From Dichotomocladium elegans (Eukaryota; Mucoromycota; Mucoromycetes; Mucorales; Lichtheimiaceae), in contig JAIXMN010000006.1 of assembly GCA_025716815.1 (NCBI GenBank), positions 620,001-684,000 of the forward strand: a stretch of 64,000 nt of DNA, given 5' to 3'. Position 1 is the first letter of the stretch, and each line of letters starts with the position of its first letter. The notes below the pieces were generated by a model. The model was not told the DNA's origin and did not search any database. It saw only the letters and a list, made by a program, of their open reading frames with translations. The translations under genes were made by a program, and so were the position numbers. Shown piece after piece: positions 58,196 through 64,000 of this stretch.

Positions 58196-59266
58196 TCAAG
58201 AGTACCAGTCGAGAAAGAGCAAAACAAAGCTTGCCATTAACAAGAAAATGAGAGTAAAGTTACGTGTGCCCTTGTTTCGTTCCCGAGTCTTTATGAGCTG
58301 CATGTTTCCCTGCTCGATGCGCTCCGTGGTTGCAACAGAGTCAGCATATAACTGATCGGTCTGGACAGTCTGTGCTGTAAGATGCTCGACAAGCTGGGTC
58401 TGAAGGGCCGAGATTTCGTGTAATGCTTTTTCTGCATTCCGAACCTGGTTAAGCGTATTATTGAGCTCCTCGATCATCGTGCTGTTTTCCCGCTCGAGCA
58501 ATTGGATCTGTTCCTTGGACAGCTCCCTCTGAAACGCGTCCAAAGGCACTGCGTCCAACGGTGGCTCCTCCGCCTGCTGCTGTTGCTCACGTACAACCCA
58601 TTCAACCGTCGGCGGCTCAGATCGAAACAACTGGTTCTCGCTCTTTTCAATTTCTCGTGCCAAGCGAATCTCCTGCTGGCTCTTCTGGAGCTCTGACACT
58701 TCCGTCAGCTGCTTATTTAGATACCAGGTGATGCTGCTCCGGTGCAGCGCCAGCGTTTCCTCCGCTGTTACGCCTGCCGTTGATCCAGCCGTGGCCAAAA
58801 GGTTCCCAAGGAGTCCAGCAAGACTTCTGGAGGCTTGTTGTTTACGTTGATGTTCGACTTCGTCAAGCTCTTTGATCCGATCGAGGCAGCGACGGATGAC
58901 CACTTTTGATTGAAAATCAATTTCATCACGCTCCTTGTCTGTCAGGGAGCTAATGTCAGTTGGGAAAAGACTGAACAATGAGCCTTCGGATGCTAATTTT
59001 TTCTGCTCAAGCTGTGGCTGTGAAGTTATTCGAGGGTGTTTTCTGAGGGTATGGCGGGTATCCGTGTTGAGGTAGGGTCGCCGTACAGACAACAGGAACC
59101 TCTTTAAACTTGAAATGTGTTCGTAGATGCGATAGGCTTCTTTAGTGAAGACATCATACGCGGGGTCAGACTTAATATGCCGCTTCGCTGCCTTGCGCTT
59201 TGTAGGAGGAACTGATGAGGCTTTTTCATGTACGATGGCGCGGAATTGGGTTGTAAGGTCCGGCAT
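58196..59266 (-). CDS. UFE1: ER SNARE Ufe1 / syntaxin-18 homologue, 356 aa
   Basis: Single-exon gene. The start is placed at ATG 59266 (MPDLTTQFRAIVHEK), since the upstream in-frame extension to 59512 is a Pro/Ser/Lys-rich stretch lying in the probable promoter. The N-terminal helical region has FTKEAYRIYEHISSLKRFLL, typical of syntaxin-18. The Qa-SNARE helix lies near the C-terminus (LQTQLVEHLTAQTVQTDQLY). The chain ends in a membrane anchor (FTLIFLLMASFVLLFLDWYS) with only a few luminal residues. It mediates retrograde Golgi-to-ER fusion and ER-ER fusion. A Gln run (REQQQQAEE) sits in the linker. It diverges from the CAP-Gly gene with a ~300-bp shared upstream region. Confidence 0.93.
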   Translation of the reverse strand: MPDLTTQFRAIVHEKASSVPPTKRKAAKRHIKSDPAYDVFTKEAYRIYEHISSLKRFLLSVRRPYLNTDTRHTLRKHPRITSQPQLEQKKLASEGSLFSLFPTDISSLTDKERDEIDFQSKVVIRRCLDRIKELDEVEHQRKQQASRSLAGLLGNLLATAGSTAGVTAEETLALHRSSITWYLNKQLTEVSELQKSQQEIRLAREIEKSENQLFRSEPPTVEWVVREQQQQAEEPPLDAVPLDAFQRELSKEQIQLLERENSTMIEELNNTLNQVRNAEKALHEISALQTQLVEHLTAQTVQTDQLYADSVATTERIEQGNMQLIKTRERNKGTRNFTLIFLLMASFVLLFLDWYS

Positions 59267-59562
59267 AAGAGCAATAGGGGCAGATGACCGAGTGTGGAGG
59301 AGAGGTCGGAGGGTTAGACAAAAGGTTGGGGGGAGAGAAGGGTGCGCGGGGCGGGTGCATGAGTGGCTGGGCTGGGAGGCACTCTCCGACGAGCTCAACA
59401 CCCACCCCCCAGGAAGTGTGACAAAGACATGGATTGACTTCCTCCGTCTTTTTTTTTCTTCTCTCTTCTTTCCCCCCTTTTCTTTGTGTGTGCGCACTTT
59501 AGGGATGAGCATCTGCCTCTCACTCGCACTCCAAGATTTTACTCTTCCTATCTGTTATTTGA

Positions 59563-60440
59563 ATGCATCTCTTCCACTTCCGTAAGAAAAAACATCCAAG
59601 GAAAGCTCGGTCGGTGGGCAGCAGCACAGACCCATCTCCCGATGTATCGGAGGACGAGCATGCATCACCACGATTGACGCATAAGTCAGACCGACACCAA
59701 ACCGAAAATACCCATATGGCTGTGTCAGAACGTCTGGCCATGCACAAGAGCAGCTCATCGCCTTCAACACCCCAGGAAATTGCATCGAAAACCAGCAAGG
59801 TCCGCAGCCAGGAAGCTCTTGATATAATGCTCCAGCAAGAAGCACAGGAATTATCAGATGCCCACGAGAGAAGAAAAAGCGAAGAAATTCAAAAGGCAAA
59901 AAGCCGTCCACGGAAGCTAACTTTTGAGTTGCCAGAGAGACCACCAAGGCCAACCCATCACGACGTACACTCAATTGGAAAACGCAACTCTCTTCCGGAA
60001 GAAATCCTGCTATCGTCGGTGAAAAAGGTGTCCAGACACCGCGGATTATTCAGGCTCTTTAGTAGAGATAGCGACGAAGAGAACTGGCTTTCTGGAAATG
60101 TGCCCACGTATGGCGACCATGTGCGGATCTTGCACAGGCCGGTGATTATGACGGGACGAGTGGTGTATATGGGTAGTCTCCACCTTGAGAGCGGTGAAGA
60201 CTGGTACGGCATTGAGCTGGATAAGCCTGGTAAAGTTTAACGTGTATTTGTGAATATTATTATGACTAAAGTGTGGCATTGTTTCGGCTCTTTCTAGTGG
60301 GAAGTCACGATGGCGTGAAGCACGGACATCGATACTTTCAGACCGATAGAAATCGGGGAATTTTTGTTCGGCTCAAGGACCTAGAACTGGTGGATGATAA
60401 TGATGACGATGACGATGACAGCAAGAATAGCAGCAACTGA
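59563..60440 (+). CDS. CAP-Gly domain protein, 269 aa
   Basis: Two exons: 59563-60229 and 60298-60440. The N-terminal ~180 residues are basic and disordered with a helical segment (EALDIMLQQEAQELSDAHER). The CAP-Gly domain is C-terminal (YGDHVRILHRPVIMTGRVVY, GEDWYGIELDKP, then across the intron GSHDGVKHGHRYFQ and RGIFVRLKDLEL). An acidic tail of seven Asp follows. CAP-Gly domains bind the EEY/F ends of tubulin or EB/CLIP proteins. The usual GKNDG is GSHDG here. A C-terminal CAP-Gly with a basic leader resembles fungal Bik1/CLIP-type or Pac2-like proteins only loosely. The role is microtubule association; the subfamily is unknown. Confidence 0.85.
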
Positions 60441-61354
60441 GGTCATGCGCCAAACTTTTCTACTTCCTTGTATAGAATACCTCCTTAATTTGTCGAGCTT
60501 GTGATCAACGGTTGTACTTAAAACTCGGCTGAATGCATTGAGCGCCATCATCCGCGCACGGACTTTAGTTTTTGGATGGAAACCACATGCGTTTGTGTAT
60601 CCTACCCTAAAGATTATACACAGCCATGTAACCCCATAGGGAGGGGAGGGGAGGGAAGGGGTCATCGAAGAGGGTAGACTCAACATGCATATTTCACGAG
60701 AATGGCACCTGTCTGGCCAAAAGATGAGAGCTATCTGATTCGTGTGACTTCATTTCCGGCGCAAGTATATTTATAGCGACCATAGTAAACCATATAATTC
60801 CTTGGAAACACTTGATCCTGTTCCTCTGTTTAGGCAATGATGGATAGCCCACCTCTCACGGACTTCCCAGGAGAATACGAAAATGGCTCAATGAGGGAAT
60901 TTCATAGTGTTTGCCTATAGCACAAAATTCTCTTCTGCTTTTGCAATTTTGTCCCAAATGTCTACTTTTATACATATTTATTCATGCAGGTCCGCTGTCC
61001 CCCGCCCTGGGATTAGCTTCCCACACGGTTGATGCAGGGCTGTTACACACAGTCCCGGCACAAGCAACATAAGTAAAAAAAAAAAGAGAGAGAGAGAGGA
61101 AGGAAAAAAAATGACAGGTGGTCTTTCCCAAACTGGTGGCGGTGGCAAGTATTTTGAGTTATTTTCTGGCGATCTTTTTAGTAACTTGCGCACACATCAT
61201 GTCGCTCATCTACGCAAATATGACAGAAGAACATTTTTTTTTTCGTTGTTGAATATTAATATTGATGACAGTTATTTTACAGGAAACCATTTGTTATAAG
61301 TGCTAATATGGGAAATAGTACAAGCGACGAGGAGGAGAGTGGTATAAATGTAAG
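60441..61354. other. Convergent intergenic region
   Basis: 0.9 kb between the CAP-Gly and bHLH gene ends. Contains a G-rich run (about 60640-60660) and a (GA)n run (about 61087-61100). A short frame MGNSTSDEEE at 61309 is noted and rejected. Confidence 0.5.
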
Positions 61355-61875
61355 TCATGGGTGTTGTTTCGGAGAAGGTGGTGTCGAAGGATTTGCTTGA
61401 AGCTGTTCCCTCAAGGTCTTGTTTTCATTTTGTATGGACTGAATGTAACTGATAGCGTGCCTTAGGACTTGCGCACGGTTGCATTTCTCAGGATCGTCTA
61501 TGATCTCGTTCGGCATAACGTGTGCAAGCTGATTGATGAGTCCGTTCTTTTGAATGAAGATTAGGTTAAGCAGAGCAGCATGGAATGTGAATAAAAAGAA
61601 AAAGGGGCGCTTACGAGCATATCTCTCCGCCTGCGTTCGACCCGATTATGCGTCTCGCGCCGTTGCTTGATACGGTCGAGGATGATATCCTTGTCCAAGC
61701 AGGACTTATTTAGAATGTTAACACCATTAACAACTAGCTTGCTCTGCGTCTTCTCGCGATTCAGACGACGGGCCATGCTTTCGGGATTGTACACTTTGAG
61801 ACGTTGGTGAAGCGGATAACTTGCCCGCCGTTCAGAAACGGACATCGTCTGTGGTTGTTGTCCTGCATCCATCAT
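61355..61875 (-). CDS. Basic helix-loop-helix transcription factor, 150 aa
   Basis: Two exons: 61875-61615 and 61546-61355. The basic region THNRVERRRRDML has the His/Glu/Arg set of class-B bHLH proteins that bind CACGTG E-boxes. The splice falls between helix-1 residues (DML|NGLINQLAHVMP). Helix 2 is NRAQVLRHAISYIQSIQNEN, followed by a short Leu-containing extension that could be an abbreviated zipper. The N-terminal 65 residues are basic and end in a dibasic stretch (LDRIKQRRE). It resembles USF/Cbf1-type factors most. The target genes cannot be inferred. Confidence 0.87.
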
Positions 61876-62647
61876 GCCAAGAAAAGAGTGAGAGTGAGGT
61901 GAATCAGAAATTATGTATAACTAGCTACTCTCAACTTATATATAGCTGCGCATCACGCCCAATGGACGCACCTCTTTTTTTTTTTTCTGTTCGGCAAAAT
62001 TCCCTCACAACTCAACCTTCATCTCCCAAGGAAATCCCTCAACGTCACCGCCTATCATTAGTAGCACAGACGCTCATGGATCAACTCCTTCGTAAAGCTA
62101 TCAGGCCTTTATCAATCAAATAAAATCGGCTTAACTATATAATTCAACTATGCTTGCAGGTATGCTTTGCTTCATTCCAAATAATCCCGGTTAGACCGTT
62201 ATCATGAGTGGTGCTCGTGGGGCAAATGCCTCAAATGTTGCGCCTCGTGATCAGCGGGATGGTAGATAAGATTACTATCGTTGAGACAATAATAACAAGG
62301 TTATTAAGTGACATGTTTCATCAAATATCTCCCGGTGAATCAAAACGCCCATGCCCGAATTGCTATGGAATCTACAGTATTCGACACGACAGATAAAGCC
62401 GGTACCAGACCATCATGCGGATGAAGGAAAATGTTCCGAAATCGTCGCTCTGATAACCTCCTCCTCAGAAACGATATCTCAAACAAAGAGGTGCCAATCA
62501 CGTACAAGACTTGACAAGAAGGGAATTGAGTAAACTGTAAGAAATAGAGAGAGAGAGAGAGGGAAACCAAATTCGGGTGGGATATGTGGAATAGGAAATG
62601 GATAGTTTGACTGATAGGCATGTATGGTTTTTACTCGTAAACGACAA
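61876..62647. other. Intergenic region between bHLH and PP1 genes
   Basis: 770 bp, the promoter side of the bHLH gene and the 3' side of PP1. Short frames with ATG at 62204 (MSGARGANASNVAPRDQRDG) and 62431 look protein-like but cannot be linked into a gene. A (GA)n run lies at about 62547-62560. Confidence 0.45.

Positions 62648-64000
<1,353 letters not shown>

Noticed and set aside
61309..61350. MGNSTSDEEE micro-ORF with myristoylation consensus and a GTAAGT donor
   Set aside because: No downstream plus-strand exon is open; the region beyond is the bHLH gene on the other strand.
62340..62621. 93-codon minus ORF rich in Leu/Ser/Phe
   Set aside because: Arises from the (GA)n repeat and has no start context or domain; lies in the PP1 3' flank.

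Overview
This window is nuclear DNA from a fungus, most likely an early-diverging one (Mucoromycota, probably Mucorales). The evidence is protein-coding genes split by many short introns (about 50-110 bp), a Rom2-type RhoGEF, a fungal HAK potassium transporter, a CH-CH-spectrin-GAR protein that ascomycete yeasts lack, giant Sel1-repeat and glycine-rich secreted proteins, and pogo-like transposon debris. The species assignment is inference. Exon models were built by hand by matching reading-frame phase, GT/GC donors and AG acceptors, and family similarity. Every model given as complete sums to a whole number of codons.

Layout. 0-8 kb: a RhoGEF running off the left edge (-), a possible tiny Cys-rich ORF, proteasome alpha5 (+), the exon-junction-complex recycling factor PYM (-) and a hormone-sensitive-lipase-like hydrolase (+). 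8.5-13.9 kb: one seven-exon gene for a 1635-residue Sel1-repeat protein with an N-myristoylation consensus. 14.3-16.2 kb: a secreted, probably GPI-anchored Gly-rich protein. 18.5-19.9 kb: a coiled-coil protein. 20.6-23.2 kb: a HAK/KUP K+ transporter (-). 23.5-28.3 kb: two paralogous ricin-B-type beta-trefoil genes (-) flanking COQ2 (+). 28.4-31.0 kb: no intact gene; remnants of a pogo/Tigger-type transposon. 31.0-32.7 kb: 3-ketoacyl-CoA thiolase (-). 32.8-36.0 kb: an unrecognised 316-aa protein gene and a SWIM zinc-finger gene (+) whose coding ends overlap. 36.0-39.4 kb: gene-poor with decayed ORFs. 39.4-41.8 kb: ESCRT-0 subunit Hse1/STAM (+). 42.8-51.9 kb: a 2998-aa spectraplakin-like protein (+). 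52.0-54.1 kb: an AN1 zinc-finger protein and mitochondrial ribosomal protein bL28m (both -). 55.8-64.0 kb: an unrecognised one-TM protein (-), the ER SNARE Ufe1/syntaxin-18 (-), a CAP-Gly protein (+), a bHLH transcription factor (-) and protein phosphatase 1 (-), which runs off the right edge.

Most genes are conserved housekeeping functions (proteolysis, trafficking, cell-wall/Rho signalling, ubiquinone synthesis, beta-oxidation, cytoskeleton). They do not form an evident single pathway or metabolic cluster. The most unusual items are the giant Sel1 protein, the spectraplakin-like protein, the ricin-B lectin pair with micro-exons and a prion-like tail, four GC-AG introns, the overlapping gene ends near 34.1 kb, and one CAG-type triplet repeat read as polyQ, polyA or polyS in different genes. 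No RNA gene, CRISPR array or prokaryotic-type operon was found.
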